Shown here: piece after piece, positions 1 to 5,719 of the stretch
How the letters are laid out: every line of letters begins with the position of its first letter
Numbering within the stretch: position 1 is the stretch's first letter
Origin: Bacteroidota bacterium
GTDB taxonomy: Bacteria; Bacteroidota; Rhodothermia; Rhodothermales; Rubricoccaceae
Reading direction: 5' to 3'
Assembly (NCBI GenBank): GCA_022564455.1
Contig: JADFLK010000159.1
Coordinates: forward strand, 1 to 5,719
DNA length: 5,719 nt
The notes under the pieces: generated by a model
Seen by the model: the letters and a program-made list of their open reading frames with translations, nothing else
Database searches by the model: none
Told to the model about the DNA's origin: nothing
Made by a program: the position numbers and the translations under genes

Positions 1-180
1 ACTCCTCGGCGAACCACGCCCGCCAGGCCGTGTCGTGCTCAACATGCGTCTGCGCCCACACGGGCGACGATAACGCTCACGCCAGAATTAGTAACGTGAG
101 ACTGCTTCTCATACTCAGAAATTTGGACATACTATGATTAACGGATATGTGCGGATCCACGGAAAGGTCATGTGGTCAGG

Positions 181-212
181 GTGATTACGTGAGCCCGTGA
201 TTACGTGATCTT
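181..212. repeat. Four tandem 8-bp GTGA units
   Basis: GTGA recurs at exact 8-bp spacing at 181, 189, 197 and 205. Units 1 and 3 are identical (GTGATTAC). Units 2 and 4 also start with GTGA but end in GCCC and TCTT. Seen another way, the 12-mer GTGATTACGTGA occurs twice, at 181-192 and 197-208. The array lies in an AT-richer part of the non-coding left end. A tandem binding site for a DNA-binding protein is possible, but a decayed simple repeat is equally possible; no adjacent gene points to a function. Confidence 0.75.
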
Positions 213-233
213 GAATGAGAGAATATTTTTGAA

Positions 234-280
234 GTCCCCCTTCGAAGGGAATGCCCGAACGTAGTCAGGGCGGAGGATGT
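234..280 (+). repeat. Hairpin-rich palindromic element, copy 1
   Basis: The element begins with GTCCCCCTT (234-242), the same nine bases that begin the first GC-rich hairpin of the 336-419 element (371-379). It contains a 12-bp perfect palindrome CCCTTCGAAGGG (238-249) and then a weak GCCC/GGGC stem (253-256 with 268-271, 11-nt loop), followed by a G-rich tail (268-275). The order of GC hairpin, second hairpin and G-rich tail matches the 336-419 element. Membership of the same repeat family is an inference from the shared nonamer and this order; the ends are approximate. Confidence 0.5.
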
Positions 281-335
281 CAGCTTGGCTAGAAGCTGCA
301 TACTCGTACGGTTGCAACTTGCTATCGTAGCCGTT

Positions 336-419
336 CACCCCCTAATCGCGGTCGCAGGCTCCCTCGATTTGTCCCCCTTGGCAAGGGGGACAGTTTCTGA
401 AGCGAAGAAACAGGGGGTG
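336..419 (+). repeat. Cloverleaf-like palindromic element, copy 2
   Basis: The outer ends CACCCCCT (336-343) and AGGGGGTG (412-419) are perfect 8-bp reverse complements. Inside them lie three successive potential stems. The first is AATCG/CGATT (344-348 with 365-369), a 5-bp stem with a long loop. The second is GTCCCCCTT/AAGGGGGAC (371-379 with 383-391), a perfect 9-bp stem with a 3-nt loop. The third is GTTTCT/AGAAAC (393-398 with 406-411), a 6-bp stem with a 7-nt loop. The arms abut almost without gaps, so single strands could fold as a three-armed cloverleaf. It lacks tRNA features such as a T-loop or anticodon arm, so I read it as a REP- or MITE-like palindromic repeat with no coding content. 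Confidence 0.65.
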
Positions 420-485
420 GACTGGCTGGATACGGCGAGAAGTGAGAGGCGGAATGTCGGAGTGGCCAGATGCATCAAGCTGCCT

Positions 486-526
486 CACCCCCTATCTCCA
501 CCCCGCCATTCGGCGGGATCGAGGGA
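486..526 (-). repeat. Palindromic element, shorter inverted copy 3
   Basis: Read on the minus strand, this stretch starts with TCCCTCGAT (526-518), continues with a perfect hairpin CCCGCC/GGCGGG (517-512 with 507-502, 4-nt loop) and ends with AGGGGGTG (493-486). The first and last blocks are identical to 360-368 and 412-419 of the larger element, in the same order. The hairpin between them has a different sequence but remains paired, and the second hairpin is missing. It begins 7 nt after the symporter stop codon, so the stem would lie at the 3' end of that mRNA. No T-tract follows, so it is not a canonical intrinsic terminator, though it could protect or process the transcript end. Confidence 0.55.
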
Positions 527-533
527 TGTTGGA

Positions 534-1868
534 TTAGCTGGGTGCAGTCATGCGAATGTGATCGCCGGCTAAGCTGAGGTTCGGTATGCTGAGTTGGCCC
601 TCCGACGCGGCGACAACCGTGGCCACCGTGGCATCGCCGGTTATGTTCGTGACCGTGCGACACATGTCCAGGATTCGGTCAACACCGAGAATAAGGGCGA
701 TACCGGCTGTGGGCACGCCGATGGCCTCCAGAATGATGACCAGCATGATGATGCCCGCACCCGGTACGGCGGCCGTACCGATGGACGCCAACAACGCCGT
801 GAGAATGATCGTGAGTTGGGCGCCGAAGCCGAGGCCAAGATCGAGCGCCTGCGCGATGAACACGGCCGCGATGGCCTGGTACATGGCCGTGCCGTCCATG
901 TTGATGGTAGCGCCGAGCGGAAGCACGAACGAGGACACTTCCTCGCTGATGCCAAGCTTCTCCTCGCAACGCTCCATGGTAACCGGCAGCGTGGCGCCGC
1001 TCGAGGACGGGGAGAACTCCACAAGTTGCGCAGGCCCGATGCCCGAGAAGAAGGTCTTGAGGCCCATTGGGCTGAAGAGCTTCAGGATGGTGGGATAGAC
1101 CAACACCGTTTGAATGGTGAGGCCAAGCAGAACGGCAATGCAATACACCCCAAGCCCGCTCAACAGGCCAATGACCTGGCTCGGGTCGTCTCCAGTCACC
1201 GAGGTGATCGTCGCGGCTATCAGCGCGAACACGCCTACCGGCGCCAGCATCATAATGACATCCACCAGGCGAATGATGACGTCGTTGAGGCTCCCGAAAA
1301 AATCCAGCAGCGGCTTCGCCTTTTCCTTCGTCAACTGGATGAGCCCAATACCCAAAAACAGAGCCACCATCACCACCTGGAGCATGTTCCGGTTGTTGGA
1401 GGCCGCGGCGAAGAAATTGGAGGGCACCATATCCACCATAAACTGGAGCGGCCCACGGTCGGAGGCGGCGCCCGCGGCTACTTCTCGCCCGGCGGCGTCG
1501 TCGGCGTACGTGGACATGAGCTGGTCGCGGAGTTCGGGCGGTATGAACTCGCCCGGCTGCATCACGTTCACGATGACGAGCCCGATGGTGATCGCCACCG
1601 CCGTCGTAACCAGGTAGATGCCGATGGTCTTTCCGCCGATCCGCGAGAGCTTGCGGAGGTCGCTGAGGCTCGCCACGCCCATCACCAGCGAGGCCAGCAC
1701 CAGCGGCACCGCAATCAGGCGCAGGCCGTTGATGAAGATGGTTCCGAACGGCGCGATCCAGTCGTTGACGAACTCGCCCCAGCCGTTGCTCGCAGCCAGG
1801 ATGCCGTAGGCGATGCCGAGCGTGAGCCCGAGCATGATTTGCCAGTGGAGTTTGCGGTACCAGGGCAT
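534..1868 (-). CDS. Dicarboxylate/amino acid:cation symporter (DAACS family)
   Basis: This is a secondary transporter of the inner membrane that takes up an acidic amino acid or C4-dicarboxylate with Na+ or H+. At 444 residues it is full length, and hydrophobic segments run from about residue 10 to 420. Family motifs are all present: the hairpin-1 serine stretch (SSSGATLP, 288-295), NMDGT in TM7 (323-327), a hairpin-2 segment GTAAVPGAG (364-372) and the TM8 signature DRILDMCRT...N..GD (397-412). By alignment to the archaeal homologue GltPh, D401, R404, T405 and N408 match its substrate-binding residues and D412 its sodium-site aspartate. The arginine favours an acidic substrate over a neutral one. 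A polar loop at about 104-148 separates TM3 and TM4. Start is ATG with no Shine-Dalgarno; stop is TAA. Glutamate, aspartate, succinate or fumarate cannot be told apart, so no gene symbol is given. Confidence 0.95.
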   Translation of the reverse strand: MPWYRKLHWQIMLGLTLGIAYGILAASNGWGEFVNDWIAPFGTIFINGLRLIAVPLVLASLVMGVASLSDLRKLSRIGGKTIGIYLVTTAVAITIGLVIVNVMQPGEFIPPELRDQLMSTYADDAAGREVAAGAASDRGPLQFMVDMVPSNFFAAASNNRNMLQVVMVALFLGIGLIQLTKEKAKPLLDFFGSLNDVIIRLVDVIMMLAPVGVFALIAATITSVTGDDPSQVIGLLSGLGVYCIAVLLGLTIQTVLVYPTILKLFSPMGLKTFFSGIGPAQLVEFSPSSSGATLPVTMERCEEKLGISEEVSSFVLPLGATINMDGTAMYQAIAAVFIAQALDLGLGFGAQLTIILTALLASIGTAAVPGAGIIMLVIILEAIGVPTAGIALILGVDRILDMCRTVTNITGDATVATVVAASEGQLSIPNLSLAGDHIRMTAPS

Positions 1869-1923
1869 GGATGGGGGTCAAAAGTAAAATCTCGGGAAGC
1901 TACGGCAGGGGGGTTGCCCCGTT

Positions 1924-1973
1924 CGTAATGCGTATTCCGTATTGCTTGTTACTGGCTTCTGTTACGCACTACG
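1924..1973. repeat. Imperfect inverted repeat built from degenerate 7-bp units
   Basis: CGTAATGCGTA (1924-1934) and TACGCACTACG (1963-1973) pair at 10 of 11 positions, around a 28-nt loop. Each arm continues as a degenerate 7-bp repeat: CGTAATG, CGTATTC, CGTATTG from 1924 to 1944, and TACGCAC, TACGCGA, TACACGC from 1963 to 1983. The second series is roughly the reverse complement of the first. It sits in the 118-bp gap between the stop of the upstream gene and the symporter ATG, so it could act as a terminator-like structure, an operator or a dispersed repeat. No T-tract adjoins it on the minus strand. Confidence 0.6.
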
Positions 1974-1986
1974 CGATACACGCTAC

Positions 1987-3132
1987 TCAAAACGTCAAAC
2001 GAACATTCGCCACGGGCGAGATGGCGCCGTCCGGACCTTGGCGTAGCGAGACGCTCGAATCGATCTCCAGCCCTCGGTTGTGGAAGCGGGCGGTGAGCAG
2101 GGCATCCAACGCGGCCAACGCATGGTTGGCAACGATGATGCTCGTTGCCCTCGATGCTCGTCGGAGCAACGTGTTTGCGTCCGCGTGGTCCTCGGCATAG
2201 GCGAAGAAGAGCGACGTCTTCTGGGCGAACACATCTCGCTGCTCGAATCCCTCAATCGAAAAGCAACTGGCGTCGTTCGGGTCGCGGCCGGCACACCAGT
2301 CGCTCCAGCCCGCCCCGTACTGGTAGTACTTCCCGATGAGCTCATAGTACTGCTGGTCGCCGTGATTCGGTAAGACGTGCGAGAACGAAGCGCCCGTGCC
2401 GGAACCGTCTGCGTTGTTGTACCGGGAGAGGCGTTCGGCGATACGGATATCCTCGAAAAACGCCGCTACGCGCTGCTCCTGGTCGGTCGTCCAGCCGCCG
2501 GGGTTCATAAAGTCAACGTCCTCAATACTGGCGATATCGATATCGGGACCGTCATAGCCTGGGTATTCGTTGAGCCATGCGCCGTATCGGTAGGCGCTCC
2601 AGTCGCGGTCTGCGAAGACCTGATACGCCGCTTCACCATCTCGGCCCTGCCCCCGCCACGTGAAATAGCCGGTCCACAGCCCTATCTCGAGTGCGCCTGC
2701 TACCGCCGCGCGGATCCAGCTTTTGTTGTACGCCTGGCCGAGGCCCGGGACTACGGCGGACATCCCGAAGGCAAGGGCGGGATTCCTGCGCCCACCGCTC
2801 CCGAAACCACTACCGCTATTCACGCCGGAAACCAGGCCCCGCGATAACAGGTCCGTGCGGAGGTCGCCCGTCAGAATGGATTCCGTTTCGCTCACCGCCT
2901 CCGCGTTCTGGCTCGCAGCCGCCACACCGTCCTCCCTAACTAGTGCATCTCGAGCGACGAGCGCACAACGAGGTAGATTTTCGTCGGCCTCAGACTCGAC
3001 CAGTTTGGAAGGGGGCGAATCCGTTTGATCAACCGCTGAAGGCGCCGATCCTTCCTTGTACTTTTCCGGCGTCCTGGCCGTCGCCGTAGCGGCTAGTACC
3101 ACCACCATCACCAAAACAGAAAGCATCTTCAT
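1987..3132 (-). CDS. DUF5683-like envelope protein, function unknown
   Basis: This 381-residue protein has an N-terminal signal peptide: a basic start, a hydrophobic core to about residue 16, and a likely cleavage after ATA (17-19). A low-complexity polar stretch follows to about 115. The recognisable core is NPALAFGMSAVVPGLGQAYNKSW (117-139, with PGLGQAYN at 129-136), followed by a hydrophobic segment (about 140-158), which is typical of the DUF5683 group in Bacteroidota-type genomes. Later come an aromatic YYELIGKYYQYGAGW stretch (262-276), a Cys pair (280 and 290) that could form a periplasmic disulfide, a helix ANHALAALDALL (335-346) and a terminal strand ending in Phe (NVRLTF). Its ATG lies 21 bp after the stop of the large envelope gene, so the two are probably one operon. 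A second in-frame ATG at codon 3 is an alternative start. Biochemical role is unknown; the family assignment is from motif memory. Confidence 0.85.
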   Translation of the reverse strand: MKMLSVLVMVVVLAATATARTPEKYKEGSAPSAVDQTDSPPSKLVESEADENLPRCALVARDALVREDGVAAASQNAEAVSETESILTGDLRTDLLSRGLVSGVNSGSGFGSGGRRNPALAFGMSAVVPGLGQAYNKSWIRAAVAGALEIGLWTGYFTWRGQGRDGEAAYQVFADRDWSAYRYGAWLNEYPGYDGPDIDIASIEDVDFMNPGGWTTDQEQRVAAFFEDIRIAERLSRYNNADGSGTGASFSHVLPNHGDQQYYELIGKYYQYGAGWSDWCAGRDPNDASCFSIEGFEQRDVFAQKTSLFFAYAEDHADANTLLRRASRATSIIVANHALAALDALLTARFHNRGLEIDSSVSLRQGPDGAISPVANVRLTF

Positions 3133-3153
3133 TGCTTGTATCTCAATTGCTGA

Positions 3154-5719
3154 CTAAAGATCGAACTCAAAGAGAGCGCCGAAGTGAAACTGGAACTCAT
3201 CGCCGTACGTCACGAAGTTCTGGCCCTCGGGGGTGAGGAAGCCGTCGTCGAGCACGAGGTCGAACGAGTCGAGGGCATACGTAGCCGAGGCGAAGAACGC
3301 CGTCGGGAAGAGGTAGAACGAAGACAATCCCAGCCGCAACTCTGCGCCGATATCTTTTCGGAAGGAACCGATGTCCGACACTGAGCCCGTCCACGCCGAA
3401 GCCGCGTCGGCATAAACCCGCGCGTAGAGTTTGTCGAAGTACAGGAAACCCACCTGGCGGTTCAGGTTCGGGAGCAGCGGGAAGGTGTAAGCGACCTGCA
3501 GCCAGAGCGTCTCATTGCCGCCGAGTGCGTAGAACGGATAGCCCCGTGCCCCGACGAGCCCGCCCACGTAATCGTTGAAGAACGAATCGACTTCATCGCC
3601 GATGATGGTGGAGCCCTTCACGCGGAACGAAAGCCCGTGCGCTCCGCCCAAAAACCGGCCCGGCAACAGCCGGCTGTAGCGGGCATCGATAGAGAAGCGG
3701 TGGAAATTGAACTGCTCGTAGACAGGAACCAGGCGGCCGTCCTCCACATCGAACCGGTCGAGGAGCTCACTGGGCTCATACTCGTAGCCGAGGGCCAGGC
3801 GCAGGCCCTCCGGAATCACATCCGACGAGCGGCTCCGGCGGAGGAATTCGATGTAGGCATTCGCCATCACTGCCCTCCCGAGGAAATACGTGTCCGATGA
3901 GGCGGGGATGGAGGCGCCAAACTCAGGCGAGAAAAAGGTCTCCGTCGTCACGGTGTACGGACTGTAGCGGTAGCCCAGTTCCAGCGCCAGATTCCTGCTC
4001 ACCTTGCTCCTCGCGAAGATATCGACCTCAAAAAGCGAGTACGTGAGATCGGTATACGTGGTATCGGGCAGGCAGGCGGTGCAGGGGCTTTCCTCGAACG
4101 AGAGCCCATCTTCGACACCGCGCGTCAGGTTGTAGAGTTCCAGTGATATCTGGGGCGACCAGCTTCGAGGAAACATCGGCAGCCCTTTGCGATAGTCGAT
4201 CTGGAGGAAGAGGTCGCGGTCCAGCGCATTCAGCCGCGAGGGGTCGAAGAAGTCGGCCGCGTCCTCGGCCGGGCGGGAAGCCGGGGCCACCAGTATCCCC
4301 GTGAGGAACGAAAGGCCTTCCAGAATCTCACGGGATGTCGCGTAAAAGCCAACCTTCGTGTTCGCCAGTTCGCGCCCGAGCCGCCCCTGTTCAGCATCCA
4401 CGGCGTTGCGGCGTGGCGACGCATAGCGATCCACGCGCACCACGGGAAAAACGGAGAACGAGGTAAACGAATTGCTGTATCGCTTGAGCGTGCCGAGTTC
4501 CTCGCCGTTATCGCCTGCCGTCAGTGGTACCCGGCGCTCTTCGCGCACACGGCGAATCATCTCAGCACCCAGCGGACTCAGATCCGTGTCGTCGAAGTCG
4601 TTGAGCGCGGCAAACTGCGCCGCCGATCCTTCCGGTTTCTGAGTGATGGGAGGTGGTGTGTACGGCTGAACTTCAACGGCAGCCGGTGAACTCAGCACCG
4701 CAATTTTGTAGCCATCGTGCTGGAAGCGGGCATAAGCCACCTCACCGTCTGGGCTAACCGTGGGCATGAAAGCGCCGCCGAGGGTGTTGGTGATGGCCTC
4801 TAGAATTCCGTTATTCCCCCCTCTGTAGAGATTGTAAATCCCGGAGACGTCTGATGCGAAGATCAGCGTGCCGTCCCGCGTAAAGACCGGGCTTCGTTCA
4901 TCGGCACCCGGATCATCGAGAACCGTTTCGGCCTCTCCCCCATCAACTCGTACGCGGTAGATACCCCGCTCCCGTTCACGGCTCCTTCCGAAGTAGATCC
5001 ACTCGCCATCAGGATACCAGAACGGGTCACTCACCTGCGTGCCATCGTTGTACGTGGTGAGGGGCTGGATGGTAGCCTCCGGATCATCCGCCGCGAGGTC
5101 CATGAGGTAGAGATTGGTAGAGCCATCCCTTTGCCTCACGAAGACGAGTTGAGTCCCGTCAGGACTTACGGCGGGCTCGGCAGCACGTCGGTCGTGCGTA
5201 AGGCGCGTTGATTTCTCTTCCTCAATATCAAAGCGGTAGAGGTCGGAGAAACGCCGCCCCCGATTGTTATCGGAGATCTTCGCGTAGATGATGGACCGGC
5301 CGTCGGGCATCCATGCGAACCGTCCGCTCACGCCGCCGATGAGCGGTTTGCCCAACGCACAAGCGTACCCCCCGATCTCCGTTTCCAGGCCATCAATGTG
5401 GAAGACGCTTTCCTCCCCACTTGCCAAATCGCGGATGTAGAGCGAAAGAATGTTGTAATCCTGCCCTTTGTTGGAGAGGTAGGCGAGACGTGTGCCGTCA
5501 GGTGAATAGGCGGGGTAGAGGTTTGTGAAACCTTCCTCTTCCACCAACTCGCCTTCGACGAGGTTCGCGCGGAGGCTGGCCGTGCGGGCCTCGTACTCGG
5601 CAGTGAGGTCGTTTCGCCAGCGGTCGAACACATCATCGGCAGGTTCATCGAGAGCGTCCGAGAGGGCGCGTTCCACGTTCCAATTGCTGAGGCGCGCCAG
5701 TGGTTCTGATATCTCGCGC
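3154..5719 (-). CDS. TolB-like propeller/outer-membrane beta-barrel protein, N-terminus outside window
   Basis: The frame is open to the window edge. A GTG at 5676 is the first possible start inside the window, but the 14 codons before it read on naturally, so the gene almost certainly begins further right. Counting from that GTG, residues 50-330 hold six PD40-type repeats with SPDG-like cores at 58-61, 124-127, 171-174, 221-224, 267-270 and 308-311, which fits a six-bladed TolB-like propeller. A Pro-rich linker (about 337-350) leads to a region rich in alternating, aromatic strands (about 395-840) that ends in FEFDL, as expected of an outer-membrane barrel. RGY (711-713) and LGGN (718-721) resemble the conserved loop of Omp85/D15 barrels. 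Cys 532 and 535 may form a disulfide. The helical tail before the propeller (WNVERAL...FDRWR) may end a peptidase-MA-like domain; this is inference. Stop is TAG; the DUF5683-like gene follows 21 bp later. Role unknown. Confidence 0.88.
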   Translation of the reverse strand, partial: REISEPLARLSNWNVERALSDALDEPADDVFDRWRNDLTAEYEARTASLRANLVEGELVEEEGFTNLYPAYSPDGTRLAYLSNKGQDYNILSLYIRDLASGEESVFHIDGLETEIGGYACALGKPLIGGVSGRFAWMPDGRSIIYAKISDNNRGRRFSDLYRFDIEEEKSTRLTHDRRAAEPAVSPDGTQLVFVRQRDGSTNLYLMDLAADDPEATIQPLTTYNDGTQVSDPFWYPDGEWIYFGRSRERERGIYRVRVDGGEAETVLDDPGADERSPVFTRDGTLIFASDVSGIYNLYRGGNNGILEAITNTLGGAFMPTVSPDGEVAYARFQHDGYKIAVLSSPAAVEVQPYTPPPITQKPEGSAAQFAALNDFDDTDLSPLGAEMIRRVREERRVPLTAGDNGEELGTLKRYSNSFTSFSVFPVVRVDRYASPRRNAVDAEQGRLGRELANTKVGFYATSREILEGLSFLTGILVAPASRPAEDAADFFDPSRLNALDRDLFLQIDYRKGLPMFPRSWSPQISLELYNLTRGVEDGLSFEESPCTACLPDTTYTDLTYSLFEVDIFARSKVSRNLALELGYRYSPYTVTTETFFSPEFGASIPASSDTYFLGRAVMANAYIEFLRRSRSSDVIPEGLRLALGYEYEPSELLDRFDVEDGRLVPVYEQFNFHRFSIDARYSRLLPGRFLGGAHGLSFRVKGSTIIGDEVDSFFNDYVGGLVGARGYPFYALGGNETLWLQVAYTFPLLPNLNRQVGFLYFDKLYARVYADAASAWTGSVSDIGSFRKDIGAELRLGLSSFYLFPTAFFASATYALDSFDLVLDDGFLTPEGQNFVTYGDEFQFHFGALFEFDL

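Larger units (their letters stand above)
1..533. other. Non-coding, repeat-rich region downstream of the symporter gene
   Basis: I see no convincing complete gene here. The stretch is a mosaic of short repeats: a tandem 8-bp array (181-212), a hairpin element (234-280), a small hairpin (stem 281-286/293-298, loop 287-292), a cloverleaf-like element (336-419) and an inverted relative of it (486-526). Positions about 100-230 look more AT-rich than the rest. Near the left edge, 76-81 can pair with 95-100 (CTCACG/CGTGAG), and the overlapping 97-101 can pair with 107-111 (TGAGA/TCTCA), so the two stems exclude each other. A plus-strand open frame at 285-572 runs straight through the repeats, has no recognisable protein features and is judged spurious. 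The first ~60 bases could be the end of a neighbouring gene, but neither strand is decisive. Confidence 0.7.

Noticed and set aside
371..391. Intrinsic terminator at the strong GC hairpin
   Set aside because: No T-tract follows on either strand, and the hairpin is part of a larger palindromic element.
336..419. tRNA gene, suggested by the cloverleaf fold
   Set aside because: There is no T-loop consensus, no anticodon-arm geometry and no CCA-type acceptor end, and the arm lengths do not fit a tRNA.
234..493. CRISPR array
   Set aside because: The repeats differ in length and orientation and are separated by unequal spacers, and there are no cas genes.
285..572. 95-codon plus-strand open frame in the left region
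   Set aside because: It runs through the palindromic repeats and into the symporter 3' end, and shows no domain or coding signature.
679..1881. 400-codon minus-strand frame overlapping the symporter in another frame
   Set aside because: Its product is rich in Arg, His and Gly with no recognisable motif. It is an out-of-frame shadow of the symporter.
1879..1886. TACTTTTG on the minus strand, matching the Bacteroidota -7 pattern TAnnTTTG
   Set aside because: It lies only 10 bp upstream of the symporter ATG, and no TTG is found at the expected -33 distance. An 8-bp degenerate match is likely by chance, so it is not annotated as a promoter.
594..1928. 444-codon open frame on the plus strand, antisense to the symporter
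   Set aside because: Its product is dominated by His, Arg, Asp, Glu and Gly with no domain-like pattern, as expected for the complement of a GC-rich membrane protein gene. The minus-strand frame has full family motifs.
2377..2847. 156-codon plus-strand frame antisense to the DUF5683-like gene
   Set aside because: The opposite strand has a signal peptide and a family motif; this frame has neither and shows no sensible start context.

Overview
The window carries three minus-strand genes, read from right to left, and a repeat-rich non-coding left end. The DNA is fairly GC-rich, and no gene has an obvious Shine-Dalgarno sequence. One gene combines TolB-like propeller repeats with an outer-membrane barrel, and another is a small envelope protein with the SAVVPGLGQAYN-type motif of the DUF5683 group. 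Together these suggest a GC-rich Gram-negative bacterium on the Bacteroidota side, with Rhodothermota/Balneolota-like lineages the best guess. This is inference from gene content; there is no rRNA or marker gene to settle it.

Right to left: (1) 5719-3154 is a large envelope protein whose N-terminus lies outside the window. It has six PD40/TolB-type propeller blades followed by a predicted outer-membrane beta-barrel with RGY and LGGN motifs like those of Omp85/D15 barrels. The residues before the propeller look like the tail of a further domain, possibly a peptidase-MA-like metallopeptidase. (2) 3132-1987, only 21 bp downstream and probably co-transcribed, is a secreted or envelope protein of the DUF5683 type with an unknown role. 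(3) 1868-534, after a 118-bp spacer, is a complete dicarboxylate/amino acid:cation symporter of the glutamate transporter family (DAACS) with all its diagnostic motifs.

The spacer before the symporter holds an imperfect inverted repeat made of degenerate 7-bp units. The 533 bp left of the symporter stop contain no convincing gene. They hold four tandem 8-bp GTGA units, a hairpin-rich element, an 84-bp element that can fold as a three-armed cloverleaf closed by an 8-bp stem, and a shorter relative of that element in opposite orientation just after the symporter stop codon. The last three share sequence blocks and look like copies or relatives of one dispersed palindromic repeat family.

Genes 1 and 2 plausibly act together in the cell envelope. 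The symporter is probably an independent uptake gene. No defence system, CRISPR array, transposase or RNA gene was found. The most unusual material is the repeat cluster at 181-526.
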